64,000 bases of DNA, taken from assembly GCF_011059105.1 (NCBI RefSeq), contig NZ_JAALLS010000006.1:116669-180668 (forward strand). The letters are read 5' to 3'. The notes beneath the pieces are model-generated. The model was not told the DNA's origin. It saw only the letters and a program-made list of their open reading frames with translations, and searched no databases. Made by a program: the position numbers and the translations under genes. This stretch comes from Fodinibius halophilus (GTDB lineage: Bacteria; Bacteroidota; Rhodothermia; Balneolales; Balneolaceae). Below, in pieces: positions 27,109 through 35,571 of this stretch; within the stretch, counting starts at the first letter, position 1, and each line of letters begins with the position of its first letter.

Positions 27109-27366
27109 GTTTTAAATTAAATTAAAAATTAGAATCGAGTAATTCAGTATGATCTTGCTCTAATTATTGTATAAAATTTTATTGTAACTAATAGATCAAT
27201 AATAAAAGTTAAAAATCTATTTTGTTACAAACATTAAAGGCTTTTTGATTTAAATTGCTCAATTTTTATGCAATGATAAAATATTATCTAGTTCTATTTT
27301 ATTCTTATTGTCAACTGATCCTACATTTTTATAAGGATTTAGCTGACCAGTTATGGAATGTTTATC

Positions 27367-28860
27367 TCATTTATTTTCTCTTTGTGGGAGGGAATAATCC
27401 TCCAATCCAATTTTTCCCTGTTGCCAATAGCGGGGATGGGACCGACTTGAAGTAGTATTTTGATAATAATATGCCTCTTTTTTACCTCTATCAATCGGAT
27501 TCTGTATTCCCCAGTTAATAAAACCTATAAATGCTAAAATAGCCAATCCCACTAATACACTTTGAATGCCCGTCTTAGGGGTATGGTCATTGATATCGTA
27601 TTGAATATTCTCCTCAAAATATAGTCCCATTGATACTCCAACTACCAAGACAAACCAAATTTGGCTGAGTGGCATTACTGCTAATCCACTAAAAAAACCA
27701 TGAATAAATCCTGCAATAAGTGACCAAAAAAGTCCGAATTTGACCCAATATTTTTGTTTGGGATATCCTTTATCTGCTAAATTATATTTTAACTGCTTTC
27801 CAAAAGAATACAACCCCAACAAAAATACCCCTAATAAGATAAATGCAACTACCAAACCCCATTCATATCCAAACTGTAGAAACCAATTATGGGGATGCCC
27901 CCAAGCATTATCCAGAGCTACCGATGCGTATTGCATCGGCCCATACCCAAAAAAAGGACGTTCTAATATTTCAAAAACCAATTCCGCCCAGTGGCCAAAA
28001 CGGCCAGAACTACTAACACGCTGCAAAGTCGGTTTTGTACCTTCAGCCCATAACTCAAAGAGCAAATAGTAACCTATTAATGTTATAATAGCCAAAATAG
28101 TGTAGTATCTAAAAAACCGCCATCTTTTATCAACATATATCAACCCAACCAAAGAACCACCCATGACTACCCCCAAAACAGTACCTCTACCACCGCTTGC
28201 AATATTTAATATTCCCCACCCGACAATTAAAATAGCAATACTGTATTGCAGCCATTTCTTTTTTGAAAAGTTCCAATAATACCATCCCAAACTTGCAACG
28301 ATGGGAAGAGTCCAAGTCTGAATCTGATTAAAAAAACGAACAGATGAAAAACTGTACAATGCTTTACCATTTAAATCACCCGGCCATAAAGGAGTATCAC
28401 CGAACTGGTACATCAAATAGAAAATAGTAACTCTGCTTAAGTAGAAAAAAACAGTGCTTAGTACAGCAAACCTTAAATACATCAATGATTTTTGCGGATA
28501 TACCCAAGCAATAGCACCTATCATAAAAACTAACAAAACGAGCATGCAATTATGAGCGTACTCTAAAAAAGCCCAGTCAATTTGAAGTGCAAAAAAACAG
28601 GAGAAACCTCCTACTAGTAAAACAACTGCTAGAGCTATTTTTATCTTAAAGTTAAATAGCTGAATAAATTCAGTCGTTTGGACTCTTCTTTTGGAAGAAA
28701 AGATAAGTGTAAGCCCTCCAAAAAATAGCAGGCCTATTTCCAATAATCGTTTGTTGTTATATAGATCACTTATACCCCATTCTTCGTATTGCAATGTCGG
28801 TATTAGAATTAAAATACCTGTGATTAAAATTAAAACAACTTCTTCAAGAGAAATCTTCAT
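27367..28860 (-). CDS. O-antigen ligase/polymerase-like (Wzy_C) membrane protein
   Basis: A 497-residue protein with about 12 transmembrane helices. The periplasmic loop expected for the WaaL/Wzy/PglL class carries RFGHWAELVFEILERPFFGY followed by GHPHNWFLQFGYEWGL, with the conserved His of this loop; the ASGGRGTVLGVVMG segment upstream is the other family mark. Such enzymes polymerise or transfer lipid-linked glycans to lipid A or to protein. Lying directly behind the pilin gene, transfer to pilin (TfpO/PglL type) is an attractive inference, but the sequence alone does not settle acceptor or donor. Confidence 0.85.
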   Translation of the reverse strand: MKISLEEVVLILITGILILIPTLQYEEWGISDLYNNKRLLEIGLLFFGGLTLIFSSKRRVQTTEFIQLFNFKIKIALAVVLLVGGFSCFFALQIDWAFLEYAHNCMLVLLVFMIGAIAWVYPQKSLMYLRFAVLSTVFFYLSRVTIFYLMYQFGDTPLWPGDLNGKALYSFSSVRFFNQIQTWTLPIVASLGWYYWNFSKKKWLQYSIAILIVGWGILNIASGGRGTVLGVVMGGSLVGLIYVDKRWRFFRYYTILAIITLIGYYLLFELWAEGTKPTLQRVSSSGRFGHWAELVFEILERPFFGYGPMQYASVALDNAWGHPHNWFLQFGYEWGLVVAFILLGVFLLGLYSFGKQLKYNLADKGYPKQKYWVKFGLFWSLIAGFIHGFFSGLAVMPLSQIWFVLVVGVSMGLYFEENIQYDINDHTPKTGIQSVLVGLAILAFIGFINWGIQNPIDRGKKEAYYYQNTTSSRSHPRYWQQGKIGLEDYSLPQRENK

Positions 28861-28872
28861 GATATTTGCTAA

Positions 28873-28906
28873 TAAAAAAGCCTCCCAATTAATTGAGAGG
28901 CTTTTA
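28873..28906 (-). terminator. Intrinsic terminator after the pilin gene
   Basis: On the reverse strand AAAAGCCTCTC, loop AATTAATT, GGGAGGCTTTTTT: a GC stem ending in a T-run, 27 nt after the pilin stop and before the ligase gene. It should leave abundant pilin mRNA with lower read-through into the downstream pilus genes. Confidence 0.85.
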
Positions 28907-28932
28907 AAATCTAAAGTATTTACTAAACTAAA

Positions 28933-29379
28933 TTAGCTTGCTGGGCAAGCATCGACAGTAGGAGCAGTTGAAGCGTCTGGATCATAATCACCCATTACAG
29001 CATCATCAGCACATACCCGAATTGCTATTGCCCCACCAGATTGTGGTTCGGCTGACACAACGAAATCATCACCGGTAGGACTCGCGGGCAACGTATAAGT
29101 ACCGTTTGAGTTCTGAATTTCAGTGTCACTATTGATATCTCCCGGAACACCTCCGAGGTTATTGGCAGTTATACCATCAAAAGCATTTCCACCGCCACCG
29201 AGGGCCTCGGGCTTCATGTAATACTGCTGAGCAGAAGATGCAATTGATAGTAAATCATTCCTTACAGCATCTACGTTAGCACTGTCTGATGCAGCTGAAA
29301 ATGTATTAATAGCCACGACTGTAGCGATCCCTACGATAATTGTTACCAAAATTACGAGTAAGAGTTGTTGTTGTCCCAT
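28933..29379 (-). CDS. Type IV pilin-like major subunit
   Basis: A 148-residue pilin-like protein. The leader is minimal: Met-Gly, then QQQLLLVILVTIIVGIATVV as the N-terminal helix, so processing would follow Gly2. The Glu usually found at mature position 5 is Leu. A helical spine runs to about residue 55 (ANVDAVRNDLLSIASSAQQYY), with a Gly-rich loop (GGGGNAFDG) and a beta domain ending in a C-terminal disulfide loop, Cys123 to Cys145. Its own promoter (29467-29497) and terminator flank it, as expected for an abundant subunit. No prepilin peptidase gene is in the window. Confidence 0.85.
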   Translation of the reverse strand: MGQQQLLLVILVTIIVGIATVVAINTFSAASDSANVDAVRNDLLSIASSAQQYYMKPEALGGGGNAFDGITANNLGGVPGDINSDTEIQNSNGTYTLPASPTGDDFVVSAEPQSGGAIAIRVCADDAVMGDYDPDASTAPTVDACPAS

Positions 29380-30124
29380 GGTTTTACCTGTTTATTAGAT
29401 GATTGTTGATTTATGAAACCGTTCTCTAAAGTATCTTGAACCCCGAAGCAAGTCGTCGTTCAATAGCAAGAGTATTTGAAAGTACATTTGTTACAAATTA
29501 ACTCTGCATTTACAGATTAACTCTTTGTTTCCGGTTCTACAAAATATTATTTCTTAAATGATCTGCAAACACTCTATTAACAATATTAAAGCTGCGACAA
29601 ATAAATGCAAGAATTATATTAAAATATCTTAATATATTTCTATAGATTTGTCTTTTGAGGCCATATGAGCTGTATATCAATGTATTTATAAATGCACTTT
29701 ACTAAAAACAGCGGCATATTTAGGTTTATATCTTCATTCTCGTACTGGCCAAATATTCAGCCTTGTTCTCTTTGAAGAACATTTGTTATCAGTATGAATC
29801 AAACAAAACATTCTTTTTTCAAGCATATTGTTAACATTACCAGTGAAAACTGTGGCTCATAAACAGAGCAATTCTATGATAAAATGCAATTATTAGTGTA
29901 CTTGAATTTCAAATTTGCATCAAAGAATAAATTTTGAGATAAAAAATTAAATTTATAATTGTTATCTCTATATCAGAAACCTATAATTAAAAGTGGATAT
30001 TTTGATTGCAGGTTAACCTGTGCAGAAAAGTTAAATTTTGTTAATATTAGTAACATTGTTGATTCATAGACCTCCTATTTACTTAGGATTCTATTAATAC
30101 ATCATCTACCAAACTACATACAAA
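29380..30124. other. AT-rich intergenic region between divergent pilin and lipoprotein genes
   Basis: 745 nt with no credible gene on either strand and strong AT bias. It carries the pilin promoter (29467-29497) near its left end. The rest has many A/T runs and the two divergent 5' leaders; I see no riboswitch fold, tRNA or sigma-54 (GG-N10-GC) pair. The length suggests complex regulation of pilin or of the lipoprotein gene at 30125. Confidence 0.6.
29467..29497 (-). promoter_or_regulatory. Pilin promoter (-33 TTTG / -7 TACTCTTG)
   Basis: Reverse strand TTTG (29494-29497), a 19 bp spacer, then TACTCTTG (29467-29474), matching TTTG-N19-TAnnTTTG. The core TTTGTAACAAATG and AAATACTCTTG are shared base for base with the parA promoter at 12037-12067. 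It lies about 90 nt before the pilin ATG. Confidence 0.7.
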
Positions 30125-31570
30125 ATGAAAAAACGTTTCCTTTTATTCCTCCCCCTCGTTCTCGTTGCTCTTGTACTGCAAAGTTGTAAATCCGGTTCTG
30201 ATTCATCCATTATTTCCGGGCAGGTCACAGATAAAAATACCGGAACCCCTATTAAAGGGGCTTTTGTTGATGTTATTAAACCTGAAGATATAACCAATAC
30301 TGCAACAACTGATTCTTTGGGGAATTTCTCTTTTGATGTTGAAGTAAATGAAGCTCAACCATTTTTGCTGGAAGTCTCCAAACAAAATTATAAGCCTGGT
30401 TATACAAGCTTTAAAATAGCACCGGGAAAGAATATTGAAGATTTAATTGTTAAGCTTGAAAGCTCTACCCAAGACGGAGGTGGAGATGGAGATGATGGTG
30501 ATGTCGGAGGTGAAGCTGGCGGGCCGGCTTCTTTAGAACTTACAAATTTAACGGAGCCTGAGATTGATGTTGCCGGAACCGGCGGAAAAACAAATACGAC
30601 ATTTACTTTTGAGGTATCGGATTCTGCAGGTCGAGTGGTTGATTACCCTGTAGATGTTGAATTTAATATTATCGATGGACCCAATGGTGGGGAAAGTATA
30701 AAACCATCTGTTGCTACTACCGGTGTGAACAGTCCGGTTGGCAAAGTAAAATCGAACTTATCAGCCGGTGACTCTTCAGGTACTGTACGAATTGAAGCAG
30801 TTATTAGACGTCCGGATGTAAATCTTACAATACGATCCACCCCAATTCGTGTTGCCATAGCCAGTGGATTTCCTGATCAAGAAAACTTTAACGTGGCTCC
30901 TGCTGTACACAATTTTGATGCATTTGGTTATATTGATGAAAACCATACCAACCCTATCACTGCTAGCGTTGGAGACTTAAAGGGTAATCCTGTTACTGAA
31001 AATACGGTTGTTTACTTTTCTGCCAGTAAAAATAACTTGAATGGAGGAGGCGGTTTAGTTAGCTCCAGTTCTCCAACTGATGAAAATGGCTTTGCTACTG
31101 TTGAACTCTTTGCAAATGGCAGCCAACCTACCGGCCACCCCCAGGGCCCCGGATTTATTGATGTTATTGCTGAAACTGATGCAAACAGTATAACTGAAAC
31201 AACTACTATACTGCTAACCACTCCCGAAGCTAATATTAATGTCTCACCAACTACCTTAAACATATCTAACGGCGGGGGACAAACATTTACTGTCACTATC
31301 ACAGATCTTAATGGTTACCCTATGGCTGCCAATACCGAAATAACGGTAACGCCAAGTGAAGGCCTTTCGGCCAGTGGTAGTATCACTGATTTGAAACTGG
31401 GAGACTATTTTGCTCCCGGACCAGATCGCACCGAATTTGAGGTTACCATCTCCGATGCTAACCCTGATGAAACTAATCCTACAGAAGGTAATTTTACTAT
31501 TAAAGTTGTTACTCCTTCCGGTCGAGAATCTACCCGAACAATCAGTGGTTCAAGAGCCAAGACCAAATAA
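30125..31570 (+). CDS. Large Ig-domain surface lipoprotein
   Basis: A 481-residue lipoprotein (lipobox VLQSC, Cys21). Residues ~30-110 form a carboxypeptidase-regulatory-like beta sandwich (SGQVTDKNTGTPIKGAFVDV, TTDSLGNFSFDV). After a Gly/Asp-rich linker (GGGDGDDGDVGG), three invasin/Big-like Ig domains follow (~130-240, 245-355, 358-475), each with an AVTD-like strand and GxxTV strand, for example ATVELFANGSQPTG. This build is typical of outer-membrane-anchored adhesion or polysaccharide-interacting proteins. It is divergent from the pilin gene and is a candidate surface partner of the pilus; function unknown. Confidence 0.75.
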   Translation: MKKRFLLFLPLVLVALVLQSCKSGSDSSIISGQVTDKNTGTPIKGAFVDVIKPEDITNTATTDSLGNFSFDVEVNEAQPFLLEVSKQNYKPGYTSFKIAPGKNIEDLIVKLESSTQDGGGDGDDGDVGGEAGGPASLELTNLTEPEIDVAGTGGKTNTTFTFEVSDSAGRVVDYPVDVEFNIIDGPNGGESIKPSVATTGVNSPVGKVKSNLSAGDSSGTVRIEAVIRRPDVNLTIRSTPIRVAIASGFPDQENFNVAPAVHNFDAFGYIDENHTNPITASVGDLKGNPVTENTVVYFSASKNNLNGGGGLVSSSSPTDENGFATVELFANGSQPTGHPQGPGFIDVIAETDANSITETTTILLTTPEANINVSPTTLNISNGGGQTFTVTITDLNGYPMAANTEITVTPSEGLSASGSITDLKLGDYFAPGPDRTEFEVTISDANPDETNPTEGNFTIKVVTPSGRESTRTISGSRAKTK

Positions 31571-31589
31571 CTAACATACATTTATCATG

Positions 31590-31626
31590 AAAAGCCCTGC
31601 CTGCAAACGGCAGGGCTTTTCTTTTT
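31590..31626 (+). terminator. Intrinsic terminator after the lipoprotein gene
   Basis: AAAAGCCCTGCC, loop TGCAAAC, GGCAGGGCTTTT then CTTTTT. Strong GC stem with T-run 20 nt after the stop codon. Confidence 0.9.
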
Positions 31627-31638
31627 CTGAAATATCAC

Positions 31639-31670
31639 TTTCTATAAACAGTCCACAATTATTATATTTG
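31639..31670 (+). promoter_or_regulatory. Desaturase promoter
   Basis: TTTC (31639-31642), a 20 bp spacer and a perfect TATATTTG (31663-31670), 34 nt before the desaturase ATG. Good Bacteroidota-type -7 element with a one-base deviation at -33. Confidence 0.6.
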
Positions 31671-31703
31671 GCTTCAAAAATTAACATAACAATTAATTGA
31701 TAC

Positions 31704-32633
31704 ATGGAAGCCCCCTATACTCCTGAGGAGTACAACAAAGATCTTGACAACATAAACTGGGTAAGTGGACTCCCCTTTATTCTTCTTCACCTTGGCTGCT
31801 TGCTGGTTTTCTTGGTAGGTTTCAGCTGGACGGCCGTTTTTGCCCTCGTTTTTACCTATGTCATACGAATGTTTGGTATTACAGCCGGATTTCACCGTTA
31901 CTTTTCGCACCGATCGTTTAAGACTTCTCGCCCTTTCCAATTTCTGCTTGCGTGGTTAGGTACAGCCTCAGCCCAAAAGGGTCCTCTCTGGTGGGCTGCT
32001 CATCATCGGCATCACCATAAACATGCCGACACCGAAAAGGATGTACACTCACCTGTTAAACGAAGCTTCTGGTGGTCGCATGTGGGGTGGATATTAAGCG
32101 ATCGTTTTAAGGATACAAACTTCAAAATGGTTAAAGACCTAAAGAAGTATCCCGAACTAAAATATTTAAATAAGTATCACCTAATCCCTCCTATTCAGTT
32201 GGCTGTGGGGACTTTTGTAGCGGGAACACTCCTCAATGCGTATTTCCCCTCGCTGGGTACGTCCGGATTTCAATTACTAGTATACGGATTTATCATCAGC
32301 ACAGTGCTGCTTTATCACGGCACATTTACCGTAAATTCACTTGCCCACGTCTTTGGCGAACGACGTTTTGAAACTAATGATGACAGCCGCAACAATTGGT
32401 TTATCTCACTCATCACCCTGGGCGAAGGCTGGCATAATAATCATCACCGCTTTCCTTCCTCAGAACGACAAGGTTTTTACTGGTGGGAATTTGACATTTC
32501 TCACTACGCCCTTAAAATACTTTCCTGGTTTCGGTTGGTTTGGGATCTGCGCGTCCCCCCTAAAAGAGTTTATGCCGAAAATAAGGTCTTCAAACGCCCC
32601 CCTGATGTTATTGAACATCCGCAGGGACGATAA
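31704..32633 (+). CDS. Acyl-CoA/acyl-lipid delta-9 fatty acid desaturase
   Basis: A 309-residue integral-membrane di-iron desaturase. The three His boxes are all present: HRYFSH (res ~67), HRHHHKH with the aromatic LWWAAH lead-in, and HNNHHRFPSS near the C-terminus, separated by four hydrophobic segments. It introduces a cis double bond into saturated acyl chains using O2 and reduced electron carriers, adjusting membrane fluidity. No fused cytochrome b5 is present. It has its own promoter and is followed by an unrelated hypothetical gene. Confidence 0.93.
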   Translation: MEAPYTPEEYNKDLDNINWVSGLPFILLHLGCLLVFLVGFSWTAVFALVFTYVIRMFGITAGFHRYFSHRSFKTSRPFQFLLAWLGTASAQKGPLWWAAHHRHHHKHADTEKDVHSPVKRSFWWSHVGWILSDRFKDTNFKMVKDLKKYPELKYLNKYHLIPPIQLAVGTFVAGTLLNAYFPSLGTSGFQLLVYGFIISTVLLYHGTFTVNSLAHVFGERRFETNDDSRNNWFISLITLGEGWHNNHHRFPSSERQGFYWWEFDISHYALKILSWFRLVWDLRVPPKRVYAENKVFKRPPDVIEHPQGR

Positions 32634-32712
32634 ATACTATAGAATCACCCAGGATATATTTATATTGTCATATTCGATTATCACTAATGTATTAGTTTTA
32701 TTTTATTGATCT

Positions 32713-33312
32713 ATGGATATTGAAACACCCAGCGACGAATTTAAAAACGTATCTTATAACCAATCTTCATTTGGGAAGCTGAAAAAACATCTCGTTAATG
32801 AGATTGATAACGATCAGCATCACCTTTGTCTTTTTCTGGGCAATTATAAACCCAACAAAGACAATGCCGTGGAAGAGCTAGCCTCTGCCCTTGGCCGGGA
32901 AGTTAAATATATCGATACCTCGGAGCTGGTAAGCCGAATTGAATCTGAAACTTTTGAAAACCTGGGTCACTTCTTTAAAGGTCTTGAAGAGTCGGATGAA
33001 ATTCTATACTTCGAAAATGGAGATGAGCTGTGTGGAGTCTATACGGGTAATACACACTCTCGGGTAAAGTATGCTACACCCGAAGAGCGACACTTTATAA
33101 AAAAGGTAAAGGCCTTTAAAGGACTTGTTATTTTGGATATTCCGGAATATATCGATGCTGATAAAACCCTTCGTCGTGCTGCTCAATCCATTGTATCATT
33201 TGATTTGCCAAAATCGCTCTTAAAGCGTTTTGTATGGCATCTCAAGAACTACTCCCTAAATGGAAACGATCTTAAGACTAAACGACCGGAAGCAGATTTA
33301 GAAATTACTTAG
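32713..33312 (+). CDS. Hypothetical protein, AAA-like fold lacking a P-loop
   Basis: A 199-residue soluble protein I cannot assign. The order of elements recalls an AAA+ core: a strand-loop LCLFLGNYKPNKDNAVEELASALG where a Walker A should be but without G-K-T, the substrate-like SELVSRIESETFENLGHFF, a Walker-B-like ESDEILYFENGDEL, and a sensor-like GLVILDIPEYID with an Arg-rich helix (KTLRRAAQ). This would make it a non-ATP-binding AAA relative. The stop codon abuts repeat A copy 3. Confidence 0.55.
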   Translation: MDIETPSDEFKNVSYNQSSFGKLKKHLVNEIDNDQHHLCLFLGNYKPNKDNAVEELASALGREVKYIDTSELVSRIESETFENLGHFFKGLEESDEILYFENGDELCGVYTGNTHSRVKYATPEERHFIKKVKAFKGLVILDIPEYIDADKTLRRAAQSIVSFDLPKSLLKRFVWHLKNYSLNGNDLKTKRPEADLEIT

Positions 33313-33443
33313 AGAGGGCTTTGCAAAACCTTTTATTTCGTCATTCTGAGCTTGTCGAAGAATCTCCAGCATCCATCTACTGCCGTTGAAAGGGAGATCC
33401 TTCATTACATTCAGGATGACTGCCTGGTTTTGTAAAGGTCCCT
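33313..33443 (-). repeat. Interspersed element A, copy 3 (inverted)
   Basis: Begins on the base after the stop codon of the preceding gene. Ends AGAGGGCTTTGCAAAACC and GGTTTTGTAAAGGTCCCT; otherwise the same unit as 4873-5003 in reverse orientation. About 50 nt further on (33487-33530) a half-unit with GTCATCCTGAATAAGCTACTG remains. The 33313-33809 gap holds only this, the half-unit and the SUI1 promoter. Confidence 0.85.
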
Positions 33444-33731
33444 TAGATTTAAATAGATCTGTTTTAGCAGTTTGAGAAAGCTATTATGTCATCCTGAATA
33501 AGCTACTGAGCTTGGTGTAGTATCTCCTAACGTCTAAAAAACCCTCCCCACCGTAGTTAAGTTTGCTGCCTATGAAGGTATATTGTTTGGCCATTGATAC
33601 AGCCATGGTTCTAATCCCTGGATGAACTATTCATTTTTTGGTAATAAAAAAATTTAATCAAATTGTACATCTCGTACCAACGCAGAGCATTGGAACGAGA
33701 TTCCGTTCTATGTTGCCCCCCTACCCTCAAC

Positions 33732-33762
33732 TTGTAACCCATGGACGTATCTGCTATCTTCG
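33732..33762 (+). promoter_or_regulatory. Promoter of the SUI1/YciH gene
   Basis: TTG (33732-33734, in CTTGTAACC), a 20 bp spacer and TATCTTCG (33755-33762): one mismatch to TAnnTTTG. About 48 nt before the ATG at 33810. Confidence 0.55.
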
Positions 33763-33809
33763 ACTAAATGTAACAGACAAATTTATCTTTAATCTTTTAA
33801 CCTAGTTTT

Positions 33810-34034
33810 ATGGCTATCAAAGTAAAGTTAGATACCGGTGGACGCCGTGGTAAAACTGTAACCATGATCAGTAACATTCAACACAACCCACAGGTCATCG
33901 AAAAACTGGAAAAAAAGCTAAAACAAAAATGTGGCGCCGGTGGTACCAGCTATGCCAAGACGATAGAAATTCAAGGTGATCATGTCGATAAAGTACGCAA
34001 TTACCTTCAGGATGAAGGATATAATGTAAAGTAA
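33810..34034 (+). CDS. SUI1/YciH family translation factor
   Basis: A 74-residue protein equal to the eIF1/SUI1 core fold: GGRRGKTVTMISNIQ, then LEKKLKQKCGAGGTSYAKT and a C-terminal IEIQGDHVDKVRNYLQDEG. The basic GGRRGKT loop and the KCGAGGT turn are those of YciH. It lacks the N-terminal ~30 residues of E. coli YciH, so it is the short form. It is thought to bind near the ribosomal P-site and influence initiation fidelity. It is followed 54 nt later by a small ORF. Confidence 0.88.
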   Translation: MAIKVKLDTGGRRGKTVTMISNIQHNPQVIEKLEKKLKQKCGAGGTSYAKTIEIQGDHVDKVRNYLQDEGYNVK

Positions 34035-34088
34035 CAGCTATTGACCTTATTGTCTTAAAACTCTTCTCCCCAAACCAATTGAATCATC

Positions 34089-34265
34089 ATGAATCTCAAT
34101 ATCTCAGAAGAAGAATACAACGAAATTTTAGAACAGATAGAAAGTGAAGATAGTCCGGTAGGTATTGATGCCGGTAAAACACATGTTCTGATCTTACAGA
34201 AATTGATGCGCATAGAACGCAGAATGGAAGCCCTGGAAATGCGCTTTTTTGAAGAAGAGGAATAG
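34089..34265 (+). CDS. 58-residue acidic hypothetical protein
   Basis: ATG at 34089 to TAG at 34263-34265. The product (starts MNLNISEEEYNEILEQIES, ends MRFFEEEE) is acidic at both ends with a predicted amphipathic helix in the middle (THVLILQKLMRIERRMEAL). It follows the SUI1 gene on the same strand, probably in the same transcript. No family is recognised. Codon use and the lack of low-complexity repeats support it as real; the overlapping reverse reading at 34096-34329 is a shadow. Confidence 0.5.
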   Translation: MNLNISEEEYNEILEQIESEDSPVGIDAGKTHVLILQKLMRIERRMEALEMRFFEEEE

Positions 34266-34306
34266 TTAAAAGGGGCCCCTGATGACAGTTATTAATAGAA
34301 GATGAG

Positions 34307-34487
34307 TATTGCAAAACCCGGCTTGTCATCCTGAATTCAGTTCAGGATCTCGGTTTTAAGACCAATAACTGGATATGAGATGCTGAAAGAGATACTTCGA
34401 CAGGCCAACCTATGCTAATAGCTTCGGCTGATAAACTCAGTACATGGTTCAGCATGACAAGATGTAACTAGTTTTGCAAAGCCCTCT
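34307..34487 (+). repeat. Interspersed element B, copy 2
   Basis: From TATTGCAAAACCCGGCTTGTC to GTTTTGCAAAGCCCTCT, with the left terminus eroded. It carries CCTGAATTCAGTTCAGGATC, TGCTGAAAGAGATACTTCGA and CAGCATGACAAGATG blocks of family B and fills the gap between convergent genes. Confidence 0.75.
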
Positions 34488-34488
34488 T

Positions 34489-34523
34489 AAAAAAAAAGGT
34501 GCAGCTACTACCCTGCACCTTTT
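34489..34523 (-). terminator. Intrinsic terminator for the metallopeptidase-like gene
   Basis: On the reverse strand AAAAGGTGCAGG, loop GTAGTA, GCTGCACCTTTTTTTTT: GC stem with a long T-run, 23 nt after the stop of the 34546-35040 gene. It abuts repeat B copy 2. Confidence 0.85.
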
Positions 34524-34545
34524 CTAAAATACGCTTACCTAGTAT

Positions 34546-35040
34546 TTATAGATTTACTTTACTTTCGCGTTTGGGATCCAGATCGTAGAGTGAAGAAACT
34601 GTAGCCTGCACCGTTTTATACCAGTCGTTGCCATACTTATCATTGATTTCATAGAAATCAGAGAAATCAGGTTTACGTACTTTCATCTTCCACTCCTGAT
34701 TTTTCGCCTTATAAACCGGATCAACGTGTAACAGTTGGTGAAAAACGACCATCTCACGAGTTTTTTGGTCGAGCATATCCCACATTTCACCGGATATTTC
34801 AATCAGATAATTGTTACCAGAGTAATATTCAACTTCACGAGAAGCTTTCTTACACTTAGCAGCTTTATATTTCGAAAGGTTAGGATAAACCAAAAAGTAT
34901 CCTATTTCAGCAGGGCCAAAATCTAAACTTTCGCGCTCAATCACCATTTCGGCAATCTTTTCTACTTCAGGCGACTCCATCAGCTGTTTATTACTGTGGG
35001 CTATAGTATCGCCTGGCTTTAAAAAATCATTATCTTTCAT
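34546..35040 (-). CDS. Putative metallopeptidase-like protein with HQLLH in place of HExxH
   Basis: A 164-residue soluble protein resembling the small putative phage-type metallopeptidases (PF18894-like). Where that family has a zinc-binding HELLH helix, this protein reads VVFHQLLHVD: His101 and His105 are kept, but the catalytic Glu is Gln102. Upstream GPAEIGYFLVYP and SGEMWDML are also family-like. With Gln the site could bind a metal but is unlikely to hydrolyse peptides. Its own terminator follows. Confidence 0.55.
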   Translation of the reverse strand: MKDNDFLKPGDTIAHSNKQLMESPEVEKIAEMVIERESLDFGPAEIGYFLVYPNLSKYKAAKCKKASREVEYYSGNNYLIEISGEMWDMLDQKTREMVVFHQLLHVDPVYKAKNQEWKMKVRKPDFSDFYEINDKYGNDWYKTVQATVSSLYDLDPKRESKVNL

Positions 35041-35107
35041 TGAACGTAGTTCTCATTTGAGATTCACATTTTCAGGTGTCCAAAGGTATCATTCTGAGCA
35101 CTTCTTT

Positions 35108-35557
35108 TCACCTGTTTTTAGAGATGATTCTTCGAAGATAGTTGAGCTGGCCCAGATGGTAGTTTAAGTGACCATACAAATGGATAAGAGCACCTCTCTT
35201 CGTCTTACCGAAGGGGACATTGAGTGAAAAATCTTTATCTAACCTTCCTTCTTCCGCCGAAAATATCGTATCCAACATATCTTGCAATGAGTGTATCCGA
35301 TCAATAAGCTCTTCTTTGGGGATACCCGTATTGGAAAATTCTTTTTCGCGATCTCGCATATATCCCGTATCTCCAATGCCATGACCAATAAAATGGTTAA
35401 GATTCCCGACAAGGTGTTGAACCAATATCCCACAACTATTTGTTACTCCTTCGGGAGATTCCCATAACTTGGCTTCGGGAATAGCCTCCAGGTTCTCAAC
35501 AATTGCATCTAAATCACGATTGAACAGGATCTTTAAATCATTACTTAATGAATTCAT
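35108..35557 (-). CDS. DinB family protein
   Basis: I choose the ATG at 35557 (149 residues), because the frame extended to 35602 would overlap the upstream glycosylase gene. A four-helix-bundle protein of the DinB/YfiT (DUF1572) group. The His metal triad appears in VQHLVGNLNHF (first helix) and GHLNYHLGQLNYLRR (last helix). The fold binds a divalent metal and includes thiol transferases (bacillithiol, mycothiol); the exact reaction is unknown. It lies 14 nt after the nei-like gene and is probably cotranscribed. Confidence 0.8.
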   Translation of the reverse strand: MNSLSNDLKILFNRDLDAIVENLEAIPEAKLWESPEGVTNSCGILVQHLVGNLNHFIGHGIGDTGYMRDREKEFSNTGIPKEELIDRIHSLQDMLDTIFSAEEGRLDKDFSLNVPFGKTKRGALIHLYGHLNYHLGQLNYLRRIISKNR

Positions 35558-35571
35558 ACTATAAAATTGAG

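Noticed and set aside
29380..29560. Sigma-54 promoter before the pilin gene
   Set aside because: No GG-N10-GC pair at -24/-12 is visible; a -33/-7 promoter fits better.
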